64,000 bases of DNA from Flavivirga eckloniae. GTDB taxonomy: Bacteria > Bacteroidota > Bacteroidia > Flavobacteriales > Flavobacteriaceae. The notes beneath the pieces are model-generated. The model was not told where the DNA came from, did not search any database, and saw only the letters and a program-made list of their open reading frames with translations. A program made the position numbers and the translations under genes. Location: positions 3,549,001-3,613,000 of the forward strand of contig NZ_CP025791.1 in assembly GCF_002886045.1 (NCBI RefSeq), written 5' to 3'. Positions 7,559-15,735 of the stretch are shown here, one piece after another; the first letter of the stretch is position 1; every line of letters starts with the position of its first letter.

Positions 7559-7957
7559 ATGATTGAAGCAGGAATTATTTCTAAAATAAGTCATCAGGAT
7601 TTCGATACAACCTATCAAAAGTTAAAAAGTGTTATTGAGAACAATCCAAACCTAAAAATTATAGCAGAGTTAAATCATCAAGCCAATGCTTCATCTGTGG
7701 GTTTAGACTTAAACCCGACCCGAATTATTATGTTTGGAAACCCTAATTTGGGAACACCATTAATGCAAAATGCTCAAACCATGGGTTTAGATTTGCCACA
7801 AAAAATATTGGTTTATCAAAATGCAGAAGGTGTTGTAAACATATCGTATAATAACCCTATATATTTAAGAGATAGGCACAATATTACAAATCAGGAAAAT
7901 ATCTTAAATAAGATAGCAGCTGCATTAGATAAAATTACAGATGCCGCCATAATATGA
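7559..7957 (+). CDS. DUF302 domain-containing protein
   Basis: A 132-residue soluble protein covering a single DUF302 domain. The recognisable parts are the start with FDTTYQKLKSVIENNPNLKI and the core PTRIIMFGNPNLGTPLMQNAQ, followed by KILVYQNAEGVVNISYNNP. No signal peptide is seen, whereas some DUF302 proteins are exported. The molecular role of the family is not settled. It follows leuS by 40 nt on the same strand and may be cotranscribed with it, with no functional link implied. The start is the ATG at 7559. Confidence 0.88.
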   Translation: MIEAGIISKISHQDFDTTYQKLKSVIENNPNLKIIAELNHQANASSVGLDLNPTRIIMFGNPNLGTPLMQNAQTMGLDLPQKILVYQNAEGVVNISYNNPIYLRDRHNITNQENILNKIAAALDKITDAAII

Positions 7958-7962
7958 AAGTT

Positions 7963-8015
7963 TACTCATTTAATATTAAATGAGTATCGTAGCGAAGTCG
8001 AAACGAGGTACGAAT
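7963..8015. repeat. Hairpin plus dispersed repeat after DUF302 gene
   Basis: TACTCATTT (7963-7971) pairs with AAATGAGTA (7978-7986), making a 9-bp stem that could end the leuS-DUF302 transcript, though no T-run follows. Next comes TCGTAGCGAAGTCGAAACGAGGTACGA, a member of the GCGAAGTCGAA repeat group. Confidence 0.4.
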
Positions 8016-8084
8016 AAAATATCATATCTTGTATGTAAGGGGCTTTAGGAATGGAAGAGTTTGTTTTCTTCTAAAAGGTATAAA

Positions 8085-8345
8085 ATGAATTACATAGAAA
8101 TTATTGGTTTTACAGCAGCAGTTTTAACAACAATTGCTTTTTTGCCACAGGTATATAAAACATGGAAAACCAAAGATGTTTCTAGTTTATCCTTACCAAT
8201 GTTGCTTATCTTTTTTGTTGGAGTTTTTGCATGGCTAATTTATGGCTTTCTAAAAAACAGTCCACCAATGATTTTTGCAAACAGTATCACCATAGTATCT
8301 GCCTTTTTATTGGTGTATTATAAAATAAAATATGGTAAGAAATGA
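8085..8345 (+). CDS. SemiSWEET-type sugar transporter
   Basis: A small bidirectional sugar transporter acting as a dimer of triple-helix bundles in the inner membrane. The 86-residue protein has three membrane helices. It carries the family signature FTAAVLTTIAFLPQVYKTWKT with the PQ motif near residue 25, then KDVSSLSLPMLLIFFVGVFAWLIYG, which is also typical. I start it at the ATG at 8085; a TTG at 8061 would add eight residues without family support. It stands alone between two repeat-containing gaps. The substrate cannot be read from sequence. Confidence 0.9.
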   Translation: MNYIEIIGFTAAVLTTIAFLPQVYKTWKTKDVSSLSLPMLLIFFVGVFAWLIYGFLKNSPPMIFANSITIVSAFLLVYYKIKYGKK

Positions 8346-8442
8346 GAATGGAACTTCTGTGTTAGTCGAGCTATTCAATGGCATATTTATATTTCATTCT
8401 TTTTGCATATTATATAACAAAATTTCTATTCCTTTATTTTCC

Positions 8443-8474
8443 AGACCTGTCAGGTTTTAAAACCTGACAGGTCT
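8443..8474. repeat. Perfect 32-bp palindrome (REP-like)
   Basis: The half AGACCTGTCAGGTTTT is followed directly by its exact complement, giving a 16-bp stem. The same design with a changed base pair (AGACCAGTCAGGTTTT) occurs at 20470-20502, and a shortened AGACCTGTCGGGTCT lies at about 26823. The base-pair change is compensated on the other arm, so the palindrome is being maintained. It could also end the SemiSWEET transcript. Confidence 0.85.
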
Positions 8475-8642
8475 AAGTAGCTTTACAAATCATTTTGATT
8501 TGCTAATCGTTTATTCAATATATAATGTATGTTTAATAATTTGTAAACATAGTTTACTTATATGTGTATAGTTTAATTTGTGTTGTTCTTGATTAAATAT
8601 AAACTTGGTAATTTCAGAGTGTAATCATGACCCTAAATTTTC

Positions 8643-8677
8643 AATTTAGTAAAATGAACTTGCCTATTTACTAAATT
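8643..8677. promoter_or_regulatory. Inverted repeat upstream of ald
   Basis: AATTTAGTAAA (8643-8653) and TTTACTAAATT (8667-8677) are exact complements 13 nt apart. A further CTAAATT at 8633 can compete for pairing. It could be an operator for a dimeric regulator such as an Lrp/AsnC protein, or an RNA hairpin about 80 nt before ald. This is inference only. Confidence 0.35.
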
Positions 8678-8757
8678 CATAAAAGTGACTATTAGGCGTA
8701 TAAAATTTCTACTATTCGTCGTACTTTGGTTCTGTCTATTAAACTAAAATTATTACT

Positions 8758-9858
8758 ATGAAAATTGGTGTTCCAAAGGAAATTAAGAACAACGAGAGCC
8801 GCGTAGGAATGACTCCCGCAGGTGTTTTTGAACTAACTAAAAACAATCACACAGTTTATGTACAAACCGATGCTGGTTTTGGAAGTGGTTTTTTTAATAA
8901 AGACTACGAAGAAGCTGGAGCCATTATTTTAAATTCTATCGAAGATGTTTATGCCGCATCAGATATGATAGTAAAAGTAAAAGAGCCTATTGAAGAAGAG
9001 TATACGCTTATAAAACCAGATCAGGTCGTGTTTACGTATTTTCATTTTGCTTCTAGCGAAACACTCACAAGAGCTATGATTAACAGCAAGTCTATTTGTA
9101 TAGCTTACGAAACCGTTGAAGAAAAAGATGGGTCTTTACCGTTATTAGTCCCTATGTCTGAAGTTGCAGGAAGAATGTCTATACAACAAGGTGCAAAATA
9201 TTTGGAAAAACCAATCAAAGGTCGTGGTGTGTTGCTGGGAGGTGTTCCAGGAGTACCACCAGGAAAAGTGCTTGTTCTTGGTGCTGGTATAGTAGGCATG
9301 CAAGCCGCAAAGATGGCTGCTGGTTTGGGCGCACATGTTACTATTATGGATATTAACATGAAACAATTACGATATGTAAACGATGTGATGCCTAACCATG
9401 TTGTTACCGAATTTTCCAGTGAATACAATATTAGAAAACGCATTAAAGAAGCCGATTTAATAATCGGGGGTGTTTTAATTAAAGGTGCTAAAGCCCCTAA
9501 ATTAATAACCAAGGATATGCTTAAAGACATGCGACCAGGAACTGTAATAGTAGATGTGGCAGTAGATCAAGGAGGTTGCTTTGAAACTACAAAAGCAACA
9601 ACCCATGAAAACCCTACCTATATTATTGACGATGTAGTACATTATTGTGTTGCCAATATGCCGGGCGCCGTTCCATATACTTCTACAGTGGCATTAACCA
9701 ACGTAACGTTGCCGTACGTACTTAGGTTGGCAAATCAAGGTTGGGTAAAAGCTTGCGAAACAGATACTACCTTGTCTAAAGGGCTAAATATTGTAAAAGG
9801 AAGAGTCGTATACAAAGAAATCGCAGAAGCCTTTAATTGGGAAACAGAAATATCTTAA
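8758..9858 (+). CDS. ald: Alanine dehydrogenase
   Basis: Interconverts L-alanine and pyruvate plus ammonia with NAD. The 366 residues begin MKIGVPKEIKNNESRVGMTPAG, with the substrate-binding region including the conserved lysine of VKVKEPI. The nucleotide-binding domain follows with the Rossmann motif VLVLGAGIVGMQAAKMAAGLGA, and the late block HYCVANMPGAVPYTSTVAL is an alanine dehydrogenase hallmark. Length is normal (about 370). It stands alone, preceded by a long leader region with an inverted repeat at 8643-8677. Identification is firm; whether it works in alanine catabolism or synthesis here is not shown. Confidence 0.95.
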   Translation: MKIGVPKEIKNNESRVGMTPAGVFELTKNNHTVYVQTDAGFGSGFFNKDYEEAGAIILNSIEDVYAASDMIVKVKEPIEEEYTLIKPDQVVFTYFHFASSETLTRAMINSKSICIAYETVEEKDGSLPLLVPMSEVAGRMSIQQGAKYLEKPIKGRGVLLGGVPGVPPGKVLVLGAGIVGMQAAKMAAGLGAHVTIMDINMKQLRYVNDVMPNHVVTEFSSEYNIRKRIKEADLIIGGVLIKGAKAPKLITKDMLKDMRPGTVIVDVAVDQGGCFETTKATTHENPTYIIDDVVHYCVANMPGAVPYTSTVALTNVTLPYVLRLANQGWVKACETDTTLSKGLNIVKGRVVYKEIAEAFNWETEIS

Positions 9859-9891
9859 TACTGACAAACTTTCAGACCGCTAAATTGGCGC

Positions 9892-9899
9892 TATTTTTG
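9892..9899 (+). promoter_or_regulatory. Putative -7 box for the Zn-peptidase gene
   Basis: TATTTTTG matches the Bacteroidota -7 consensus TAnnTTTG and lies 33 nt before the ATG at 9933. No convincing -33 element was found. Confidence 0.45.
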
Positions 9900-9932
9900 C
9901 TATCTTTATTTATAATTTAAAATGAAGAGACA

Positions 9933-10628
9933 ATGTTAGGATATTATATATTAATAGGAGCTATAGCCTTAGTGAGTTGGTTGGTGAGCAGTACCTTAAA
10001 GCGAAAATTTGAAAAGTATTCGAAAGTCCAATTGCGTAATGGGATGAGCGGAGCCGAGATTGCCGAAAAAATGTTGGCAGATCATGGCATTAGAGATGTT
10101 GAGGTTATTTCAACTCCGGGACGTTTAACCGATCATTACAATCCAAAAAATAAAACGGTTAATCTAAGCGAAGCAGTATATCATCAACGTAATGCAGCCG
10201 CAGCTGCTGTTGCAGCCCACGAATGTGGTCATGCTGTACAACATGCAAAAGCTTATAGTTGGTTGCAAATGCGTTCTGCCTTAGTACCAGTTGTAAGTGT
10301 ATCTTCAGGAATGTCACAATGGTTAATCATTGGTGGATTAGTACTAGGTGGTGCTGCAGGAGTAGGTTTAGGCTGGTGGGCGGCCGCTGCTGGAGTGGTG
10401 CTTATGGGCTTTGCAACATTATTTAGTTTTATAACCTTACCTGTAGAATATGATGCTAGCAATAGAGCTTTAGCTTGGTTGAAAAATAAAAATATAGTAT
10501 CTCAGGAAGAATACGCCGGATCGGAAGATGCACTTAAATGGGCAGCCAGAACCTATTTAGTTGCTGCTATTGGAGCATTGGCAACCTTATTGTATTGGGC
10601 GCTTCAAGTATTTGGAGGACGAGACTAA
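9933..10628 (+). CDS. YugP-like membrane zinc metallopeptidase
   Basis: A 231-residue membrane protein of the neutral zinc metallopeptidase family (Zn_peptidase_2, YugP). The order is an N-terminal helix at about 2-20, a cytoplasmic or periplasmic part with STPGRLTDHYNPKNKTVNLSE, the zinc-binding HExxH-type motif AAHECGHAVQHA at about residue 90, and three hydrophobic segments. The late PVEYDASNRALAWL supplies the further acidic ligand typical of the family. The substrate is unknown. A strong hairpin terminator at 10651-10700 separates it from the MutS-like gene. Confidence 0.9.
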   Translation: MLGYYILIGAIALVSWLVSSTLKRKFEKYSKVQLRNGMSGAEIAEKMLADHGIRDVEVISTPGRLTDHYNPKNKTVNLSEAVYHQRNAAAAAVAAHECGHAVQHAKAYSWLQMRSALVPVVSVSSGMSQWLIIGGLVLGGAAGVGLGWWAAAAGVVLMGFATLFSFITLPVEYDASNRALAWLKNKNIVSQEEYAGSEDALKWAARTYLVAAIGALATLLYWALQVFGGRD

Positions 10629-10650
10629 AAACAATATTATAAATTATTTT

Positions 10651-10700
10651 GGGCTGTCTGAAAAGTAGAATAAAATGACTTTTCGGATAGCTCTTTTATT
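10651..10700 (+). terminator. Intrinsic terminator after the Zn-peptidase gene
   Basis: GGGCTGTCTGAAAAGT (10651-10666) pairs with ACTTTTCGGATAGCTC (10678-10693) through 16 bp including G-U pairs. It is followed by TTTTATTTTTT. Confidence 0.8.
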
Positions 10701-10726
10701 TTTTACTGTATCAATCACTATTTAAA

Positions 10727-12496
10727 ATGAATAACCCCATATCATACTACAAGCAGCATTTAGAAATATATAAATCTGAAGCCCAAAGATTATACAAACG
10801 TATGACAGCTCTAAGTATGTTAAGGCTTTCAGTATTTTTAATAACCGGGCTAGGAATTTACTTTACGTTTCAATATTGGCAAGTGGCAGTAGCTATAGCA
10901 GTTATTGGAATTGGGGTATTTGTTTATTTATTATCAAAATATACCGATGTAAAGTCACAACGAAACTTCAATAAAGCTTTAGTCGTAATAAATGAAGAAG
11001 AAATCGAAATAGCTTCTGGCGATTTTCATGAAAGAGATAAAGGCTTACAGTTTCAAGACCCTGGTCATTTTTATTGCTTGGACATTGATTTGTTCGGGAG
11101 GGGATCCTTTTTTCAATTTGTAAACAGAACAACTGTTAACGAAGGCACTCAAAAGCTAGCGGATGCTTTAAAGGCAAATGATATCAACAGTATTAAATCA
11201 CGACAAGACGCTATAAAAGAATTGAGTTCCAAACCAGAATGGAGGCAGTATTATTCGGCAACATCGAGCTTGGTAGAGGTAGAAACACCAGCTAAAAGTA
11301 TTATAAGTTGGTTGCAAAACTATAAATCCTTTTTGCCAAAAGTCATGCAGTGGTTGCCAATAGCTTTTGTTATTGGCTCTGTGATACTATTTGGGTTGAT
11401 AGTTTTTAAATTAACTCATCCAGAGTCTATTGGATATTGGTTGCTTTTAGGGCTTGGTATTACGGGAATCTATGTTAAAAAAACAAATGCATTATCATCA
11501 AATACAGATAGAGTTAAAGATACATTTCGTCAATACGCACAGTTATTAAATTTAATAGAAAACGAAACCTTCACTTCAGAATTATTACAACAAAAGCAAA
11601 AACAGATTCAATCAGATTCAGAAAAAGCATCCCATATTTTTAAAAGACTTTCAAAGTCTTTAGACGCTTTAGATAATAGAAACAATATTATAGGTGCCAT
11701 TTTTGGTAATGGATTGTTTTTAACAGATGTAAAGAATAGCTACAATATCGAAAAATGGATTGAACAATATGCCAATAAAGTAGCGGACTGGTTTGAGGTT
11801 GTCTCATTTTTTGATGCCTATAATTCTTTAGGTAACTTTACATTTAACCATCCAGACTTTATATTCCCAGAAATACAGGACAAAGGAACGGTTATAAAAG
11901 CGACCAATTTAGGGCATCCTTTATTAGATAAAAGTAAACGTGTAGATAGCGATCTAATAATAGAAAACGAACAATTTTTTATTGTAACCGGAGCAAACAT
12001 GGCAGGAAAGAGTACTTTTCTACGTACGGTGTCTTTACATATTGTTATGGCTAATGTTGGGTTGCCGATTTGTGCTGAAACAAGTCAATATACACCAGTT
12101 AAGTTAATTACCAGTATGCGAACAACAGATTCTTTAACAGATGATAGTTCGTATTTCTTCTCAGAATTAACACGTTTAAAGTACATCGTTGATGCTATTA
12201 AAGAAGAACCCTATTTCATAGTTCTAGATGAAATTTTAAAAGGTACAAATAGCACTGATAAAGCTATAGGTTCCAGAAAGTTTGTTGAAAAACTGGTAGC
12301 TTCAAATGCTACAGGAATTATTGCTACACACGACTTAAGCTTATGCGAAATCGAACAGGAGCTAGAGGACGTAAAGAACTATTACTTTGACGCCGAAATT
12401 ATTAATGATGAGCTTCACTTTGATTATAAACTAAAAGTGGGAGTTTGCCAAAATATGAATGCTTCCTTCCTTTTAAAGAAGATGGATATTGTTTAA
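10727..12496 (+). CDS. Membrane-associated MutS-like ATPase
   Basis: A 589-residue protein with the MutS C-terminal ATPase but no mismatch-binding domain. Residues about 25-70 and 205-250 hold two pairs of hydrophobic helices, unusual for a repair protein. A MutS core/lever helical region follows, then Walker A in TGANMAGKSTFLRT, the MutS signature MRTTDSLTDDSSYFFSEL, Walker B FIVLDEILKGTNSTDKA and the ATHDLSLCE switch. This architecture is common in Bacteroidota, where it is labelled DNA mismatch repair protein; its real task is not known and canonical mismatch repair is unlikely. It is a single gene after a terminator. Confidence 0.88.
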   Translation: MNNPISYYKQHLEIYKSEAQRLYKRMTALSMLRLSVFLITGLGIYFTFQYWQVAVAIAVIGIGVFVYLLSKYTDVKSQRNFNKALVVINEEEIEIASGDFHERDKGLQFQDPGHFYCLDIDLFGRGSFFQFVNRTTVNEGTQKLADALKANDINSIKSRQDAIKELSSKPEWRQYYSATSSLVEVETPAKSIISWLQNYKSFLPKVMQWLPIAFVIGSVILFGLIVFKLTHPESIGYWLLLGLGITGIYVKKTNALSSNTDRVKDTFRQYAQLLNLIENETFTSELLQQKQKQIQSDSEKASHIFKRLSKSLDALDNRNNIIGAIFGNGLFLTDVKNSYNIEKWIEQYANKVADWFEVVSFFDAYNSLGNFTFNHPDFIFPEIQDKGTVIKATNLGHPLLDKSKRVDSDLIIENEQFFIVTGANMAGKSTFLRTVSLHIVMANVGLPICAETSQYTPVKLITSMRTTDSLTDDSSYFFSELTRLKYIVDAIKEEPYFIVLDEILKGTNSTDKAIGSRKFVEKLVASNATGIIATHDLSLCEIEQELEDVKNYYFDAEIINDELHFDYKLKVGVCQNMNASFLLKKMDIV

Positions 12497-12522
12497 ACAA
12501 ATTAGTCCAAATTTTATAAATA

Positions 12523-12608
12523 ATCCTCGACAAGCCCGGATTGACATAATAGTCATTAATTATCTATATAATTAAAGGTTACCTGTCTTACTCAACTTGT
12601 CGAAGGAT
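12523..12608. repeat. Dispersed inverted repeat after the MutS-like gene
   Basis: ATCCTCGACAAG (12523-12534) and CTTGTCGAAGGAT (12596-12608) are near-complements with one extra base. They belong to the CTTGTCGAAGG repeat type also seen near 37372. No gene is seen in 12497-12774. Confidence 0.55.
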
Positions 12609-12748
12609 AATAGGTAGAAATTATTTAAATATCTAATGTTTTTTTAAGATAACTTCGGACTAAGCGTAATTTGAAAAACAAGAGTTTACAAAACATGAAA
12701 GCTATATTTTATATTAAAGAAAAATATAAAGTTTAACCATTTAAAGCT

Positions 12749-12769
12749 CCTTCCCTAGCCAAGGGAAGG
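12749..12769. repeat. Short GC-rich hairpin repeat
   Basis: CCTTCCCT (12749-12756) pairs with AGGGAAGG (12762-12769). It lies just beyond the 3' end of the minus-strand thioredoxin gene and resembles the CCCCTCCTTCGGAGGGG unit found inside leuS. Confidence 0.5.
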
Positions 12770-12774
12770 TGGCA

Positions 12775-13701
12775 TTAATTCTTTTTCGAATTAATGTCGG
12801 AAGGGTTTTGTTTCATTTCATTTTTAATTGTTGAAACCATTTTAACAGCATCCCCATCATCAGGATTTAAACTCAGCACTTTATAGAAATTCTTTAACGC
12901 TTCAGTATAATTTTTGCTTGCAAAATAAGCCTCCCCCAAACTGTCGTACGTATTCGATTTATAAGGGAAAATTTTAGTATTTAAGTCAAAAACATATAAA
13001 ACCTTTTCAATTTCCCCGGCACTCAAAAGCACATAGCCATAGGTGTTTAGCTCCCTGCTGCCTTTTACCAACTCTGCGAATTTGGATACCAATACAGATT
13101 CATCAAGCTTTAAGTTGTCTATTGTTTTAGAGTTGAGTAAATCATCCATCTGACTAACCACTCTATAATTTGGAGTGTATTTTTTATTAGAAACGATCTT
13201 AAAAATATCACGTTCTAAAGTTTCTTTTGGAAATTCTACAATTCTATTAACCTCTTTACCGTCTTTATAAAAAATAAATGTTGGAACCCGATGAATGTTC
13301 AAGCCTTTTTCTTCGCCATTAGGGCTTTGTTTATAAGCATTCCTAGTTTTGTTAACAGCAATAACTTTTAGTTGATTTTCTGGAAAATTAGCAGCATCTA
13401 AAACTTTATAGAAGTTTGGAACTTCTCGTTTGCTATCACCACACCAAGTGCCTAAAAAAACTTTGATTTCATATGAATGTAACAAACTTTTAAAGCCTTT
13501 CACAACTTTTTTATTAACTAGATAATCGTCGTAATTTTTAGAAAACCACTGATTAAAACTGTTTTTCGCGAGCCCTTTTCTGTTTATTTCGCCAAGTAAA
13601 AGCTCATTTCCGTTTTTATCTGTAGTAAGGTTGTTCAATGTTTGGGAAACCCCAAAATGTAGATTAAGTAAAATGATTAAAAGGGTAACTGTTCGTTTCA
13701 T
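12775..13701 (-). CDS. Secreted thioredoxin-fold protein with TPR repeats
   Basis: A 308-residue exported protein. The signal peptide covers residues 1-19 (ending HFGVSQ). A thioredoxin-like domain spans about 60-170, with the active-site region FLGTWCGDSKREVPNFYKVL, the cis-proline block HRVPTFIFYKDGKEVNRIVE, and TPR-like helices at about 220-290 (NTYDSLGEAYFASKNYTEAL). The redox motif is CGDS, so the second cysteine of CxxC is missing; such proteins can bind or isomerise but not carry out a dithiol cycle. The periplasmic target is unknown. It is divergent from the LytS-type kinase gene. Confidence 0.82.
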   Translation of the reverse strand: MKRTVTLLIILLNLHFGVSQTLNNLTTDKNGNELLLGEINRKGLAKNSFNQWFSKNYDDYLVNKKVVKGFKSLLHSYEIKVFLGTWCGDSKREVPNFYKVLDAANFPENQLKVIAVNKTRNAYKQSPNGEEKGLNIHRVPTFIFYKDGKEVNRIVEFPKETLERDIFKIVSNKKYTPNYRVVSQMDDLLNSKTIDNLKLDESVLVSKFAELVKGSRELNTYGYVLLSAGEIEKVLYVFDLNTKIFPYKSNTYDSLGEAYFASKNYTEALKNFYKVLSLNPDDGDAVKMVSTIKNEMKQNPSDINSKKN

Positions 13702-13895
13702 GATTTTGATTGTTTTATGTTAAAAGTATAATGCAATACCATGCAATTCCAGTAATTTGGACAGCTTACTTAATAAACCATGCGAACGATTGTAGTTTTC
13801 TTGCAAACTACATTTTTGACGTTTGTAACCACAAAGCCGGTTTTTGTACATATTCTTTGATAGTTATCTCTTTTCTATTTACTTTTCATAATCAT

Positions 13896-14864
13896 ATGAC
13901 TTTTGTAAAAAAACATACCTCACAAATTTTGGTACACATCCTATTTTGGATGCTATTTGTATTTGTATCGTTGTTTTTGTTTTCAGATTTTTATTGGAAA
14001 GAAAACCCTTTTCTTCAATACCTAGCGCTATTGGTTATTATTGTATACGGAAACAACTTCCTGTTACTCCCCTTTTTTGTTAGAAAGAAGATGTACATAC
14101 TTTACACTTTTGTATTTGCTGTTATTTCATTTCTGGCTACCCAGTTATACTGCTATACTTTCGCTAAATGCGGATGCACTATTTTTAAATGCTTGAGCGA
14201 CTACTTGTGGCAATCGTTAGTGCCGTTGATTTTCTTTTCTTTTATATGGGTGTTATACCGTTTTATTGATAAAGAAAACGAAGTTGAGGCCATTAAAAAA
14301 GAACATGCAGAAATGGAACTTAAATTTTTAAAATCGCAGATAAATCCACATGTACTGTTTAATAATTTAAATACGATTTATTCCTATTCATTAGAAAAAC
14401 CAAACGAAGTTCCAGAGATGATTTTAATGCTGTCGGATAACTTAAAACATGTACTGTACGAGAGCAATTCTAAAACAATTTCCTTAGAAAAGGAGGTTCA
14501 TTTTATAGATAACTATATGAAGTTTCAAAAGTTAAGAACAGAAGGAACTAAACATGTTGATTATAAAAAGGATATAGATTCATATAATTATCAAATAGCA
14601 CCATTGCTTTTAATCACCATTATAGAAAATGCTTTTAAACATAGCACATTGCATAGTGATGTATCTATTACTATTAAAGTAGAAAAAGGTGTTTTAGAGT
14701 GTATTTGCGAAAATGATTATGATGAAGAAAAAGTAAGTACCACCGATTTTAGAATTGGTTTACAAAATTTAGAGAAAAGATTGGAACTTATTTATAAAGA
14801 CCATTATGAGTTTAGAATAGATAAGAACGATAAATTTAAAGTGTATTTAAAGCTTAATTTCTAA
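13896..14864 (+). CDS. LytS-type sensor histidine kinase
   Basis: A membrane sensor kinase of the LytS/YehU (His_kinase, PF06580) class, 322 residues from the ATG at 13896 (MTFVKKHTSQ). The frame is open upstream to 13710, but that 62-residue extension has no family look. Four hydrophobic helices occupy roughly 10-145. The phospho-acceptor block is FLKSQINPHVLFNNLNTIYSY, with the His in NPH, and the ATPase part contains PLLLITIIENAFKHS and FRIGLQNLEKRLELIY. It is followed at 14946 by its LytTR response regulator, a standard Bacteroidota pair. The signal is unknown. Confidence 0.9.
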   Translation: MTFVKKHTSQILVHILFWMLFVFVSLFLFSDFYWKENPFLQYLALLVIIVYGNNFLLLPFFVRKKMYILYTFVFAVISFLATQLYCYTFAKCGCTIFKCLSDYLWQSLVPLIFFSFIWVLYRFIDKENEVEAIKKEHAEMELKFLKSQINPHVLFNNLNTIYSYSLEKPNEVPEMILMLSDNLKHVLYESNSKTISLEKEVHFIDNYMKFQKLRTEGTKHVDYKKDIDSYNYQIAPLLLITIIENAFKHSTLHSDVSITIKVEKGVLECICENDYDEEKVSTTDFRIGLQNLEKRLELIYKDHYEFRIDKNDKFKVYLKLNF

Positions 14865-14869
14865 TACTA

Positions 14870-14927
14870 TCTGGTCGAGCGCAATCGAGACCTTCATGGT
14901 TTAAGTCTTTGACTGTGATCGACCAGA
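14870..14927. repeat. Inverted repeat between kinase and regulator
   Basis: TCTGGTCGA (14870-14878) and TCGACCAGA (14919-14927) are exact complements. The interior carries GAGCGCAATCGAGAC, related to the dispersed GAGCGCAGTCGA repeat. It lies in the 81-nt gap of the two-component pair. Confidence 0.5.
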
Positions 14928-14945
14928 CTAATTGATATGTAAACA

Positions 14946-15638
14946 ATGAATTGTATTATTATAGAAGACGAAATTCCAGCTCAAAAAGTGTTAAAGAGCT
15001 TTATTGGTAAAATGCCAAGTATTACTTTGGTAGATACTTTTAATGCTGCTATTGAAGCAAATTCATTTTTAAACAATAATACGGTTGATGTTGTTTTTCT
15101 GGATATCAATTTACCCGATATGTCCGGGTTGGATTTTATAAAAACGGTTAAAAACCCTCCGGCTATTATTATGACCACAGCCTACCCAGAGTATGCAGTA
15201 AACAGCTTTGAACTGGATACGATTGTTGACTATCTGGTAAAACCTTTTTCCTTCGATCGTTTTTTAAAAGCAGTTAACAAAGCAAAAGATAGAATAGAAA
15301 TACCAGAAAACAATCAAGAAAACAGTAACGAGGAAACCATTTTTTTAAATGTAGATAAAACATTGCATAAACTTGTTTTGAGTTCTATAATGTATATAGA
15401 ATCCGATCGAAATTATATAACCGTAGTAACCGAAACCCAAAAACTGTCCTATATAGATTCATTGAAAAACTGGATAGAAAAACTTTCCGACACCCAATTT
15501 ATTCAAGTCCATAAATCTTATATTATAAATAGCAAATTTGTAGATAAGATCTCTGGAAATACCCTTTTTGTTAAGGCTCATAAAATACCTATTGGCAGAA
15601 CATACAAACAGGAGCTTTTAAAGTTATTAGGCGTTTAA
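14946..15638 (+). CDS. LytTR-family response regulator
   Basis: The partner regulator of the LytS-type kinase upstream, 230 residues. The receiver domain (about 1-120) has the acidic pocket IIEDE, the phospho-accepting Asp in VVFLDINLPDMSG, the switch Thr in IMTTAYPEYA and Lys in YLVKPFSFDRF. The LytTR DNA-binding domain (about 130-228) contains ILYIESDRNYITV-like sequence (IMYIESDRNYITVVTE) and FIQVHKSYIINSKFVDKI. It should bind promoter direct repeats as a dimer. The target genes are not evident from the neighbourhood. Confidence 0.94.
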   Translation: MNCIIIEDEIPAQKVLKSFIGKMPSITLVDTFNAAIEANSFLNNNTVDVVFLDINLPDMSGLDFIKTVKNPPAIIMTTAYPEYAVNSFELDTIVDYLVKPFSFDRFLKAVNKAKDRIEIPENNQENSNEETIFLNVDKTLHKLVLSSIMYIESDRNYITVVTETQKLSYIDSLKNWIEKLSDTQFIQVHKSYIINSKFVDKISGNTLFVKAHKIPIGRTYKQELLKLLGV

Positions 15639-15735
15639 ATTTTCAACAAATTATTTCAAATCATTTAATGTATAACCCCGGTGTAAGTCGGTAAGTTGCT
15701 ATATTTACATGAGGTAACTATTGAAAATTGAGGCT

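Larger units (their letters stand above)
8346..8757. other. Intergenic region upstream of ald
   Basis: No gene is seen in these 412 bases. They hold a perfect 32-bp palindrome (8443-8474) and an 11-bp inverted repeat (8643-8677), both listed separately. The stretch 8500-8620 is very AT-rich. No clear TAnnTTTG box was placed close to the ald start, so the ald promoter is unresolved. Confidence 0.6.

Noticed and set aside
9105-9530. A 141-codon minus-strand open frame opposite ald
   Set aside because: Fully inside a well-supported gene on the other strand, with skewed composition (many Ser, Thr, Pro) typical of antisense shadows.
13710-13895. A 62-codon N-terminal extension of the LytS-type kinase
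   Set aside because: The sequence before the ATG at 13896 has no family similarity and would place odd polar sequence before the first membrane helix.
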